Part shown: piece after piece, positions 27,101-35,126 of the stretch
Layout: the number at the start of each line of letters is the position of its first letter
How positions within the stretch are numbered: the stretch's first letter is position 1
Assembly (NCBI RefSeq): GCF_042676185.1
Contig: NZ_JBHTJT010000006.1
Span: 310,001-374,000, forward strand
DNA length: 64,000 bases
Direction: 5' to 3'
Origin: Tropicimonas aquimaris
GTDB taxonomy: Bacteria > Pseudomonadota > Alphaproteobacteria > Rhodobacterales > Rhodobacteraceae
Notes under the pieces: generated by a model
Databases searched by the model: none
Seen by the model: the letters and a program-made list of their open reading frames with translations, nothing else
Told to the model about the DNA's origin: nothing
Position numbers and translations under genes: made by a program

Positions 27101-27180
27101 CGCCGCGCGCGGCGCAAGCCGCGCGCCACGCCCAACCGGGAGGCCGCATCCATGATGCGGCGCGACCGGACGGGAGCTCC
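27101..27180 (-). repeat. Intergenic double-hairpin repeat, family 1, copy F
   Basis: On the minus strand: GGAGCTCCCGTCCGG, the stem CCGCATC-ATG-GATGCGG, then GGTTGGGCGTGGCGCGCGGC with a GCGCGGCTTGCGCCGCGC second hairpin. It faces copy C, so each convergent gene (tkt and the DUF808 gene) has its own copy at its 3' end in the same sense orientation. Confidence 0.7.
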
Positions 27181-27204
27181 TCGGGGCCGGGCGTGCCGGT
27201 CGCG

Positions 27205-28218
27205 TCAGGCCGGATCCTTGCCACGGAACATTCCGGCCAGCGGAATGAGCACACGCGTGGCCACCGGCACCAGCAGCAAACCCACGAAAAGGCCGAAAAT
27301 GCCATCGAGGAACGCCGTCACGAACCAGATCGTCGCCCCGGACCAGTCTTCCGGCACCATGTGCCCGGCCGCATGGGCCACGTCGTGGATCCAGTGGCCG
27401 ACCTCGGCGCCAAGGTGCAGCTCTTCCATCCCGTGGATCACGATGCTGCCGCCGACCCAGAGCATCGCCGCCGTGCCGACGGTCGTCAGGATCGACATGA
27501 AGGTCGGCATGCCGCGCACGATGCCGCGACCGATCGTCCGGGTCAGGCCGAGCCGGCCCCGCTGGGCCATCAGCAGGCCAATGTCATCTGCCTTCACGAT
27601 CAGCGCCACCGAGCCGTAGACCAGCACCGTGATACCGACCGCCACCAGCGCCAGCGTCAGCGCCTCGGTCCAGAATCCCGATTCCGGGATCGCCGAGAGC
27701 GCGATGGTCATGATCTCCGCCGAGAGGATGAAATCGGTCTTGATCGCACCCGCGACCCGGCTTTCCTCAAGGTGCGTGGGATCTTCGGGGGTGTCGCCGT
27801 GGGTGTCGTGCTCCCTGTGCGGCATCAGCGCGTGCAGGATCTTCTCGGCGCCCTCGAAACACAGGTAGCCCCCGCCCACCATAAGAAGCGGCACGATGAG
27901 CCAGGGCGCGAAGTTGCTCAGGACCAGCGCCGCCGGCAACAGCACCAGCAGCTTGTTGCGGATCGAGCCCCAGGCGATACGCCCGACAATAGGCAGTTCG
28001 CGCGCGGCCGGGAATCCCATTGTGTATTTCGGCGTCACCGCCGCGTCGTCGATCACCGCGCCCGCCGCCTTGGCGCCCGCCTTGGCCGCGTCGTCGATCA
28101 CGCCGCCCGCGACCTTGGCCGTTGTCTTGACCGCCTGGCTCGCCACGTCGTCGATGGAGGTCGCCGCCACCTTGGCCAGCGCGGCCACGTCGTCCAGAAG
28201 TGCCAGCAATCCGCTCAT
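27205..28218 (-). CDS. DUF808 (YedI-type) inner membrane protein
   Basis: This is a 337-residue DUF808 protein of unknown function. The N-terminal segment MSGLLALLDDVAALAKVAA and the Ala-rich DD repeats (VIDDAAKAGAKAAGAVIDD) are typical. About six membrane segments follow, with the conserved FEGAEKILH and the histidine-rich loop MPHREHDTHGDTPED. EESRVAGAIKTDFILSAEI is the most conserved block of the family. It is monocistronic, with repeat copy F at its 3' end. Confidence 0.88.
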   Translation of the reverse strand: MSGLLALLDDVAALAKVAATSIDDVASQAVKTTAKVAGGVIDDAAKAGAKAAGAVIDDAAVTPKYTMGFPAARELPIVGRIAWGSIRNKLLVLLPAALVLSNFAPWLIVPLLMVGGGYLCFEGAEKILHALMPHREHDTHGDTPEDPTHLEESRVAGAIKTDFILSAEIMTIALSAIPESGFWTEALTLALVAVGITVLVYGSVALIVKADDIGLLMAQRGRLGLTRTIGRGIVRGMPTFMSILTTVGTAAMLWVGGSIVIHGMEELHLGAEVGHWIHDVAHAAGHMVPEDWSGATIWFVTAFLDGIFGLFVGLLLVPVATRVLIPLAGMFRGKDPA

Positions 28219-28357
28219 CGTCGCCTCGCGCGTTCCCGTTCGTTGCCGAAAACCCTAACGCCCTGCCTGCGCTGCGCCAAGGCATAGGACCGTAGATTGT
28301 CGCCGCCGCCGCAAGCCTTTAGAGAAATCTCAAGTGTTTCGCCGGAGCCTCTGCCTC

Positions 28358-28498
28358 ATGTCGACCCGATCCTGGATGTTCCTCACCCTGCTGCTCGCCC
28401 TGGCAATCGGCACCAATGCCGTTTTCGGCTGGAACCTGCACATCTTTCTCGGCCGCAAGTTCGCCGATGCGGTGGAATGGCTGGCCTTCTGGCGCTGA
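28358..28498 (+). CDS. 46-residue single-TM protein of a conserved Rhodobacteraceae type
   Basis: The ATG at 28358 opens a frame for MSTRSWMFLTLLLALAIG, then TNAVFGWNLHIFLGRKFADA and a terminal VEWLAFWR. The pattern is an N-terminal membrane helix, a F-x-x-RK motif and an EWLAFWR end. It matches small proteins I remember from this family that are sometimes mislabelled glyceraldehyde-3-phosphate dehydrogenase. GGAG lies 12 bases upstream, a rather long spacing. The function is unknown. The stop is 12 bases from the convergent coaD end. Confidence 0.7.
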   Translation: MSTRSWMFLTLLLALAIGTNAVFGWNLHIFLGRKFADAVEWLAFWR

Positions 28499-28510
28499 GC
28501 GGCGCCGAAC

Positions 28511-29011
28511 TCAGCAGTCGGAGCCGAGCCTGTCCTGAAGCGCCCGCCGCACCGGCGGGGTCACGAACTGCGAGACATTGCCCCCCAGCCGCGCGATCTC
28601 CTTGACCAGCTTGGAGGCGATCGCCTGGTGCTGCGCCTCCGCCATCAGGAACACCGTTTCGACCGAGGCGTCGAGCCGCCGGTTCATGCCGACCATCTGG
28701 AATTCGTATTCGAAATCCGCCACCGCGCGCAGGCCTCGAATGATGATGCCGGCGCCAACGTCCCGGGCGCAGTCGATCAGCAGGTTCTCGAACGGATGCG
28801 CCACGATCTCGCAGCCGGTCTCGGCGGCGATCTTCACGCATTCCGCCTCGATCATCTCGACGCGCTGCTCCAGGTCGAAGAGCGGGCCCTTGTCGCGGTT
28901 GATCGCGACGCCGATCACCAGTCGGTCGACCAGCACCGTGGCGCGGCGGATGATGTCCAGATGGCCCAGGGTCACCGGGTCGAAAGTCCCGGGGTACAGC
29001 CCGATGCGCAT
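28511..29011 (-). CDS. coaD: Phosphopantetheine adenylyltransferase
   Basis: This enzyme transfers AMP to 4'-phosphopantetheine, the penultimate step of coenzyme A synthesis. At 166 residues it has the usual length. The nucleotidyltransferase T/HxGH motif is YPGTFDPVTLGHLDII at the N terminus. IIRGLRAVADFEYEFQM follows, and the second nucleotide-binding motif IASKLVKEIARLGG is near the C terminus. It is monocistronic in this window. Confidence 0.97.
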   Translation of the reverse strand: MRIGLYPGTFDPVTLGHLDIIRRATVLVDRLVIGVAINRDKGPLFDLEQRVEMIEAECVKIAAETGCEIVAHPFENLLIDCARDVGAGIIIRGLRAVADFEYEFQMVGMNRRLDASVETVFLMAEAQHQAIASKLVKEIARLGGNVSQFVTPPVRRALQDRLGSDC

Positions 29012-29180
29012 GGTGATCGCTCCCTGTTAGGCTCCGGCGCGTCCCATCGCACGCGCCTCCCCGAGACACGCCGCAGGACCACCAAAAGATCTGTCATGCA
29101 CGCTTAACATTCCGCAGCGCAGCAATCCACGGCCATCTGGGCGCACCCCCCCTCCGGCCGGGACCTGGCGGTCCCGGGGC

Positions 29181-29615
29181 TCAATGCCCCATGATCATCC
29201 CCTGGAGCGCGTCCTTCTCCATCGCCAGTTCCATCAGCCGGGCCTTGACCACGTCGCCGATGGAAATGATGCCGATCATCTCGCCGTCCTTGACCACCGG
29301 CATGTGGCGGAAGCGGCCGTCGGTCATCCGGGTCAGGATGATTTCGGCGTCATCGGCCAGCCCGCAGGTCTCGATGGCGGCGGTCATCAGGACCTCGACC
29401 TTGTCGGCCATGCAGCCCGGCCCCCGCTTGCCCAGTTCGCGCACGATGTCGCGTTCCGACAGTATGCCCACGCAGGAGCGCCCGTCCGCCGAGACCACGA
29501 CGGAACCGATCCGGTTGTCCGAAAGCACCTTGGCCGCCGATTCGACGCTATCGCCAGGCGCCACCGTGATCACGTTCGAAATTGGCTTCCCGTTCAAAAT
29601 CTGTTGCACAATCAT
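29181..29615 (-). CDS. Two-CBS-domain protein
   Basis: This 144-residue protein consists essentially of a CBS pair that probably senses adenine nucleotides. The first domain contains VESAAKVLSDNRIGSVVVS and GILSERDIVREL. The second contains MTDGRFRHMPVV and GIISIGDVVKAR. The ATG at 29615 overlaps the stop of the upstream LysR gene by four bases (ATGA), implying coupled translation. Stand-alone CBS proteins of this type are common in alphaproteobacteria, and the partner is not known. Confidence 0.9.
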   Translation of the reverse strand: MIVQQILNGKPISNVITVAPGDSVESAAKVLSDNRIGSVVVSADGRSCVGILSERDIVRELGKRGPGCMADKVEVLMTAAIETCGLADDAEIILTRMTDGRFRHMPVVKDGEMIGIISIGDVVKARLMELAMEKDALQGMIMGH

Positions 29616-30580
29616 ACTGCTGGCTCCTCCCCGGCATGTCCTGTCCTGTCTCCTTCCCCAGCGTCCACCGAGCCGGCAGCTTCTGTCAATGCCTCGCGCA
29701 CGCGGGCCATCTCCCGGCGCATCCCCGACACCAGCAATTCGGCGAAGCGCGCGAGCCGGCGCACCCGGGCATCGTCGGCGTGGCGGATAAGGAAGAAGCT
29801 CCGGTCGAGCGCGAACTGCTCCGGCAGCACCCACTGCAGATTCGGCTCGCCGGCCAGCACGAAATCATGGGTCACCGCCAGCCCGGCCCCGGCGCGCACC
29901 ATCTGGTATTGCACCGCCGCCGAGTTGGAGGCGATCTGCGGCCGGTCGACGCCCAGGCGTCCGAGATAGTCCAGCTCCTTGTCGAAGATCATCTCCGGGA
30001 TGTAGCCGACAAGCCGCTGCCCGCGCAGATCCTCCAGCCGCCGAATCGGTCCGGCCCCGGCAAGGAACCCGCGCGAGGCCGCAAGCACCAACCGGTAGTC
30101 GGCGATCTTCTGCACCGTCAGCCGGCCGGCTGTCGGCGCGCTCACCCCGATCGCCATGTCGGCCTCGCGCCGGTTGAGATTGAAGACCCGCGGCAGCGCC
30201 ACGACCTGCACCTCAAGCGCCGGATGGGCGGCAACAATTCCGGTCACCACCCGTGGCAGCAGGAAGTTGGCGCAGCCGTCCGGCGCACCGATCCGCACCG
30301 CGCCGGCCAGCCTGTCCCCCTGCCCGCGCACCGCGTCCTCGGCGCAGGCCATCGCCTGCTCGGCCTCCACCGCGTGGGGCATAAGTCGTTCGCCGGCCTC
30401 GGTGAGCGCATAGCCCTGCGGCGATTTCAGGAACAGCACCGTGCCGAGCGCCGCCTCCAGCCGCCCGACCCGCCGCCCCGCCGTCGCCGGGTCCAGCCCG
30501 AGTGTGGTGCCGGCGGCCGACAGGCTCCCTTGCCGCGCCACCGCCAGGAACACGCGCAGATCGTCCCAGCTCGGGGTCAT
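29612..30580 (-). CDS. LysR-family regulator divergent from mmsA
   Basis: This 322-residue regulator has the helix-turn-helix SLSAAGTTLGLDPATAGRRVGRLE at residues about 19-42 and an inducer-binding domain after residue 90. The C-terminal 25 residues are polar and probably disordered. It is divergent from mmsA across a 105-base intergenic region that holds TGCATTTTTGCA, a small inverted repeat that could be part of a LysR operator. Control of mmsA is therefore plausible but inferred only from position. It is translationally coupled to the CBS gene downstream. Confidence 0.88.
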   Translation of the reverse strand: MTPSWDDLRVFLAVARQGSLSAAGTTLGLDPATAGRRVGRLEAALGTVLFLKSPQGYALTEAGERLMPHAVEAEQAMACAEDAVRGQGDRLAGAVRIGAPDGCANFLLPRVVTGIVAAHPALEVQVVALPRVFNLNRREADMAIGVSAPTAGRLTVQKIADYRLVLAASRGFLAGAGPIRRLEDLRGQRLVGYIPEMIFDKELDYLGRLGVDRPQIASNSAAVQYQMVRAGAGLAVTHDFVLAGEPNLQWVLPEQFALDRSFFLIRHADDARVRRLARFAELLVSGMRREMARVREALTEAAGSVDAGEGDRTGHAGEEPAV

Positions 30581-30685
30581 CGCGGCACCTCCTGCATTTT
30601 TGCAAAGCCCTTTTGGGAACCTGCCGCTTTTCGGCGCATTCGTGCAAGACTATTGTGCCGCCAAACCAACATGGAGGAGAGACCC

Positions 30686-32185
30686 ATGGAAGAGATCGGC
30701 CATTACATCAACGGTCAGCGCGTCCCCGGCACCTCGGGCCGCTTCACGGACGTCTACAACCCCGCCACCGGCGAGGTTCAGGCCAAGGTGGCGCTGGCCA
30801 CTGTCGAAGAGATGAACGCCGCCGTCGCCAAGGCCGCCGAGGCGCAGAAGGTCTGGGGCGCGACCAACCCGCAGCGCCGCGCCAGGGTGATGATGAAGTT
30901 CGGCGCCCTGATCAACGAACACATGGACGAGCTGGCCGAGCTGGTCAGCCGCGAGCACGGCAAGACCCTACCCGACGGGCGCGGCGACGTGCAGCGTGGC
31001 CTCGAGGTCGTCGAGGTCTGCATGGGCGCCCCGGCGCTCCTGAAGGGCGAGTTCACCGACGATGGCGGCCCCGGCATCGACCTCTACTCGATGCGCCAGC
31101 CGCTCGGCGTCGTCGCCGGCATCACCCCGTTCAACTTCCCCGCCATGATCCCGCTGTGGAAGATGGCCCCCGCGCTGGCCTGCGGCAACGCGATGATCCT
31201 CAAGCCGTCAGAGCGCTGCCCCTCGACCTCGATGCGGCTGGCCGAGTTAATGACCGAGGCCGGCCTGCCCGATGGCGTGCTCCAGGTGGTCAACGGCGAC
31301 AAGGAAGCGGTGGACGCGATCCTCGACAACGAGACCATCCAGGCGGTGGGCTTCGTCGGCTCGACCCCGATCGCCCAGTACATCTACGGACGCGCCGCCA
31401 CCAACGGCAAGCGCGCCCAGTGCTTCGGCGGCGCCAAGAACCACATGATCATCATGCCCGACGCCGACATGGACAAGGCCGCCGACGCGCTGGTGGGCGC
31501 GGGCTTCGGCGCTGCCGGCGAGCGCTGCATGGCGATCTCGGTCGCCGTTCCGGTCGGCCAGGAGACCGCCGACGCGCTGGTCGAACGCCTCGTGCCGCGC
31601 ATCGAGAAGCTGAAGGTCGGCCCCTACACCTCCGGCGACGATGTGGACTATGGCCCGGTTATCACCGCTCAGGCCAAGGCCCGCATCGAGGGCCTCGTCG
31701 AATCCGGCGTCGCGCAGGGTGCGGACCTCGTGGTCGACGGCCGCGGCTTCAGCCTGCAGGGCTACGAGGACGGCTTCTTCGTCGGCCCCTCCTTCTTCGA
31801 CAAGGTCACGCCGGAGATGGACATCTACAAGGAAGAGATCTTCGGCCCGGTCCTCAGCCAGGTGCGCACCGACAGCTATGAAGAGGCGCTGAACCTGGTG
31901 ATCGACAACCCCTACGGCAACGGCACGGCGATCTTCACCGCCGACGGCGACACCGCCCGCGACTTCGCCCACCGGGTCAACGTCGGCATGGTCGGCATCA
32001 ACTTCCCGATCCCGGTGCCGCTCAGCTACCACACCTTCGGCGGCTGGAAGAAATCGGCCTTCGGCGATCTCAACCAGTACGGCCCCGACGCCTTCCGCTT
32101 CTACACCAAGACCAAGACGGTCACCGCCCGCTGGTTCTCCGGCATCAAGGACGGCGGCGAGTTCAACTTCAAGGCGATGGACTGA
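30686..32185 (+). CDS. mmsA: CoA-acylating methylmalonate-semialdehyde dehydrogenase
   Basis: This enzyme converts methylmalonate semialdehyde to propionyl-CoA (and malonate semialdehyde to acetyl-CoA) with NAD, the last step of valine degradation. From the ATG at 30686 (MEEIGHYINGQRVPGTS, with GGAGGAGAG upstream) it has 499 residues. PLGVVAGITPFNFPAMIPLW is the N-terminal signature. QCFGGAKNHMII replaces the usual aldehyde dehydrogenase glutamate region, as expected for MmsA, and the nucleophile lies in GAAGERCMAISVAV. The rest of the valine pathway is encoded at 45.8-48.9 kb. A terminator follows at 32213. Confidence 0.96.
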   Translation: MEEIGHYINGQRVPGTSGRFTDVYNPATGEVQAKVALATVEEMNAAVAKAAEAQKVWGATNPQRRARVMMKFGALINEHMDELAELVSREHGKTLPDGRGDVQRGLEVVEVCMGAPALLKGEFTDDGGPGIDLYSMRQPLGVVAGITPFNFPAMIPLWKMAPALACGNAMILKPSERCPSTSMRLAELMTEAGLPDGVLQVVNGDKEAVDAILDNETIQAVGFVGSTPIAQYIYGRAATNGKRAQCFGGAKNHMIIMPDADMDKAADALVGAGFGAAGERCMAISVAVPVGQETADALVERLVPRIEKLKVGPYTSGDDVDYGPVITAQAKARIEGLVESGVAQGADLVVDGRGFSLQGYEDGFFVGPSFFDKVTPEMDIYKEEIFGPVLSQVRTDSYEEALNLVIDNPYGNGTAIFTADGDTARDFAHRVNVGMVGINFPIPVPLSYHTFGGWKKSAFGDLNQYGPDAFRFYTKTKTVTARWFSGIKDGGEFNFKAMD

Positions 32186-32212
32186 CCCCCACGCCCCTTG
32201 CCGAGACGACCT

Positions 32213-32241
32213 CACCCCGCCGGGCAACCGGCGGGGTGTTT
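32213..32241 (+). terminator. Rho-independent terminator after mmsA
   Basis: CACCCCGCCGG and CCGGCGGGGTG flank a GCAA tetraloop and are followed by TTTCGTT. The hairpin begins 28 bases after the mmsA stop. Confidence 0.8.
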
Positions 32242-32338
32242 CGTTGAAGCGTCGCGCCCGCCTTGATCCACCTCAGCGACATCCACGGTGGCCCGCAATA
32301 TCATTCCTCTGCGTCAATCGAAGTGGAGGGAACGGGTC

Positions 32339-32746
32339 ATGAAAAGAGTATCGATTTTCATCGCTGGGCTTTGCGTCGCGCTCGCCCCGAATGCCACGTT
32401 CGCGCAGGACCGGAACGTGGAGCTTGGCCAGCAGGAATACCTCGTCGCCTGCGCCGGATGCCACGGCGAAAGCGGCATGGGGGACGGGCCCCTCGCGGAC
32501 CTGCTGAACATCACCACGCCGAGCCTGCTGGAGCTCTCACAGGCCAATGACGGCAGCTTCCCCTACGAAGCTGTGCTGACCACGATCGACGGCCGCGACG
32601 GCGTCCGGGCGCATGGCAGCACGATGCCGATCTGGGGAGAACGCTTCCAGATCTCGGCCACCAGCCAGCGCGGTGAGACTGCCGAAATGGTCGCACGGGG
32701 CCGGATCCTGTCGCTCGTCTACTATCTTCAGTCGATCCAGAAGTAG
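32339..32746 (+). CDS. Small monoheme c-type cytochrome
   Basis: This 135-residue exported class I cytochrome c has a signal peptide (MKRVSIFIAGLCVALAPNATFA). The heme-binding motif CAGCHGESG is near residue 40, and the probable axial methionine is in GSTMPIWGERF. The ATG at 32339 has GGAGGGAACGG upstream. The protein needs the Ccm system encoded at 8-15 kb. No oxidase or dehydrogenase partner is adjacent; the glycosyltransferases downstream seem unrelated. The electron-transfer partner cannot be named. Confidence 0.9.
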   Translation: MKRVSIFIAGLCVALAPNATFAQDRNVELGQQEYLVACAGCHGESGMGDGPLADLLNITTPSLLELSQANDGSFPYEAVLTTIDGRDGVRAHGSTMPIWGERFQISATSQRGETAEMVARGRILSLVYYLQSIQK

Positions 32747-33021
32747 CCGCAGGGGCGCGGCCCGCGTCTCAACCGGTGACCGGAACCACTGAACCACCCT
32801 CTCCGCAAGCCGCAACGCTTGCCGGTTCGGGATCGCTTCGCCAAAGGCCGCGCGCCGATGTCCACCCATGCGCCGCAGGGCCTCTCCCCGGCGAGATGCA
32901 CCTGCTCCGGACCGGCATTCGACAGCGTCCCTGCCCGATGCGGAACCACCCGCCCTGCCCTTGACCCCGCCGCCACGCCATGCGACCGCAGGGCGTTCCC
33001 CTGCGCGAAGGGCAGAAGGCA

Positions 33022-34047
33022 ATGCGCGTTCTCTACATCATCCGCGACCGCTCCAGCCGCAAGATCGGCAAGCGGTTGCACCGCTGGGCGGTGGGCTTCA
33101 TCGACGGCCAGGACGGCTTCTTCGAGGCCGCGCTCCACGAAGCTGCGCAGGTCACCCGGAAGTCCTATGCCGAGGCAATGGCCCTGTCCGATGCCGGAAT
33201 CGGCGCATTCGACGCTGTGGTGATCAACGGCAAGTCCGGTTGGCCCTGGGAAAAGGACATTGAGGCCGCTTCATCGGCACTGGCCCGCTTCCGCCAACCG
33301 ATCGCCCTGTTCATTGGCCACGCCCAGCCGCAGACAATGCCATCAGATCGCCTCATCGATCCGGTCAAGGCCGTCTTCAAGCGTGAGCCATTTGCCGACA
33401 TCGACCGATACTCTCTCTCGCCGAGCAATGCCGCCAAGATCGTGCCGACGCACCTTGCCAATCCGTTGGTGACGCACAGCTACCGATTGACGTCCCGCAA
33501 CCGCACAAGGCCGCTCCGCCAATATGCCTGGCAGGTCCCGGATGAACACGACGTTTTCTTCATCGGCACGGTGGACCACAACCGCTACGTCGCACGGATC
33601 GCCGCGTGGCAGGCAATCCACGACTCCCGACTTCGCGCCATCGGCGGGCTGCTGCCGACCAGGGAATTCGCGGAGAAAGTGCCGGCCGATCTCGTCACCC
33701 GGACACTGCCCCGGGCCCACTATCTGAACGCAATGATGAAAAGCAGCATCAACCTTGCGCTCGAAGGCATCGGCCCCTTCACCTTTCGCCACCTGGAACA
33801 GTTCTGGGCCGGCGCCTTCACACTCTCGACGCCGAGCATCCGGCCGTTGCGGCTGCGCGCGCCGATCGTCGAGGGGAAGGATTACATCGCATTCGACTCG
33901 ACGGATGACATGATGGACAAGATCCGCTGGTATCTCGACCATCCCGAGGAACGTGACGCCATTGCCCGCAACGGCCGGGCCGCTTACGAAAAGCTCTATG
34001 ATGTGGCCGCCCACGCAACCGAGATCCGCGTCGCACTGACGACGTGA
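33022..34047 (+). CDS. Glycosyltransferase-like protein, first of a tandem pair
   Basis: This 341-residue protein starts MRVLYIIRDRSSRKIGKRLH; an in-frame ATG 14 codons upstream is less likely. The C-terminal quarter resembles the Glyco_trans_1_2 (CgeB-like) domain: GIGPFTFRHLEQFWAGAF, then MDKIRWYLDHPEERDAIARN and an AAYEKLYD end, the usual site of the sugar-nucleotide pocket. The N-terminal half has no recognised donor or acceptor motif. It is strikingly similar to the next gene along its whole length, including FKREPF, KIVPTHL and HDVFFIGTV blocks. It probably acts on a surface glycan; the substrate is unknown. The DNA looks slightly less GC-rich than the flanks. Confidence 0.75.
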   Translation: MRVLYIIRDRSSRKIGKRLHRWAVGFIDGQDGFFEAALHEAAQVTRKSYAEAMALSDAGIGAFDAVVINGKSGWPWEKDIEAASSALARFRQPIALFIGHAQPQTMPSDRLIDPVKAVFKREPFADIDRYSLSPSNAAKIVPTHLANPLVTHSYRLTSRNRTRPLRQYAWQVPDEHDVFFIGTVDHNRYVARIAAWQAIHDSRLRAIGGLLPTREFAEKVPADLVTRTLPRAHYLNAMMKSSINLALEGIGPFTFRHLEQFWAGAFTLSTPSIRPLRLRAPIVEGKDYIAFDSTDDMMDKIRWYLDHPEERDAIARNGRAAYEKLYDVAAHATEIRVALTT

Positions 34048-34100
34048 ACGCGGAACCGTCCATGCGCCGCTGAAGCACGCAGAAGAGGAGCCAGAGGGTC

Positions 34101-35126
34101 GTGCGCGTTCTGTACATTCCCCGAAGCAGTGAAACCCGCAAACGCAACCGGCGCCGCTTCCATCGCGCCTTGGCTGGCTATGTCGATGGCCCTGAAGGGT
34201 TTTTCGAAGCGAGCCTCCACGGTGCATGCAGCGTTACGAGACTGACGCTTCAGCGCGCCCTGGCGCTCACCAAAAAGCAGCGGAAGTCCTTCGACGCGGT
34301 GATCGTCAACAGCCGGTCAGGGTTAGAGTGGGAAGACCCAGCCGCCGCACTCGCCGCGCTCGAAGGGTTTCGCCAGCCGGTCTCGTTCTTCCAAAGCCAT
34401 GACCGGCCCGGTGCAATCGGAGACGATGCACTGCTCGATCGGTTCAAGGTCATATTCAAACGGGAACCCTTTGACGATCTCTCGCGGTATGACATCTCGC
34501 CGGCGAATGCGTCAAAGATCGTGCCCACACATCTCTCCAACCCGATGGAACCGATGAGCCATCGTTTGCGGTGGCGCAACCGGACCAGCGCGCCGGCGGA
34601 GTTCGCGTGGCAGATGCCAAAGGACCAGGACGTGTTCTTCATCGGCACGGTCTCCGAAAACCGCTATCTGGAACGCATGGCCGCCTGGCAGGCCGTCCTC
34701 GATTCCGGCTTGCCGCACCTCGGTGGCCTGCTCCCCAAAAAGGAATTCGCGGCGCGCGTGCCGGACCATCTCGTGACGACACCACTTCCCAGGGCCGAGT
34801 ATATGAAGACACTCATGAAGACCCGCGTCAATCTTGCCCTCGGAGGCATCGGCCCCTTTACGTTCCGCCATCTCGAGCTGTTCTGGGCCGGCGCCTTTAC
34901 CTTGTCGACGCCGACGATCCGCGAGATCCGGTTTCGGGTGCCGCTGGTTGATGGCAGGGATTACGTTGCCTTCGAGACCCCCGCAGACATGATCGACAAG
35001 ATCCGGCACTACCTCGACCACGAGGATGAGCGAAACCTGATTGCCCGCAATGGCCGCGCTGCCTACGAAAGGCTGCACGATGTGAAGGCGCACGGTCGCG
35101 AGATCCATGACGCTCTGACGGCATGA
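34101..35126 (+). CDS. Glycosyltransferase-like protein, second of a tandem pair
   Basis: This 341-residue paralogue of the preceding gene starts with GTG at 34101 (MRVLYIPRSSETRKRN). AGGAGCCAGAGGG upstream supplies the ribosome binding site. Shared blocks include FKREPFDDLSRYDISPANAS, KIVPTHLSNP, DVFFIGTVSENRYLERMAAW and GIGPFTFRHLELFWAGAFTL. The C terminus again looks like Glyco_trans_1_2. It overlaps the next glycosyltransferase gene by four bases (ATGA), so at least these two are co-translated. The divergence between the pair is large enough that it is not a recent duplication. Confidence 0.75.
   Translation: MRVLYIPRSSETRKRNRRRFHRALAGYVDGPEGFFEASLHGACSVTRLTLQRALALTKKQRKSFDAVIVNSRSGLEWEDPAAALAALEGFRQPVSFFQSHDRPGAIGDDALLDRFKVIFKREPFDDLSRYDISPANASKIVPTHLSNPMEPMSHRLRWRNRTSAPAEFAWQMPKDQDVFFIGTVSENRYLERMAAWQAVLDSGLPHLGGLLPKKEFAARVPDHLVTTPLPRAEYMKTLMKTRVNLALGGIGPFTFRHLELFWAGAFTLSTPTIREIRFRVPLVDGRDYVAFETPADMIDKIRHYLDHEDERNLIARNGRAAYERLHDVKAHGREIHDALTA

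Noticed and set aside
29582..30685. Upstream in-frame extension of mmsA over the LysR/CBS genes
   Set aside because: The region is antisense to two convincing genes. The mmsA family N terminus begins at 30686 with a good ribosome binding site.
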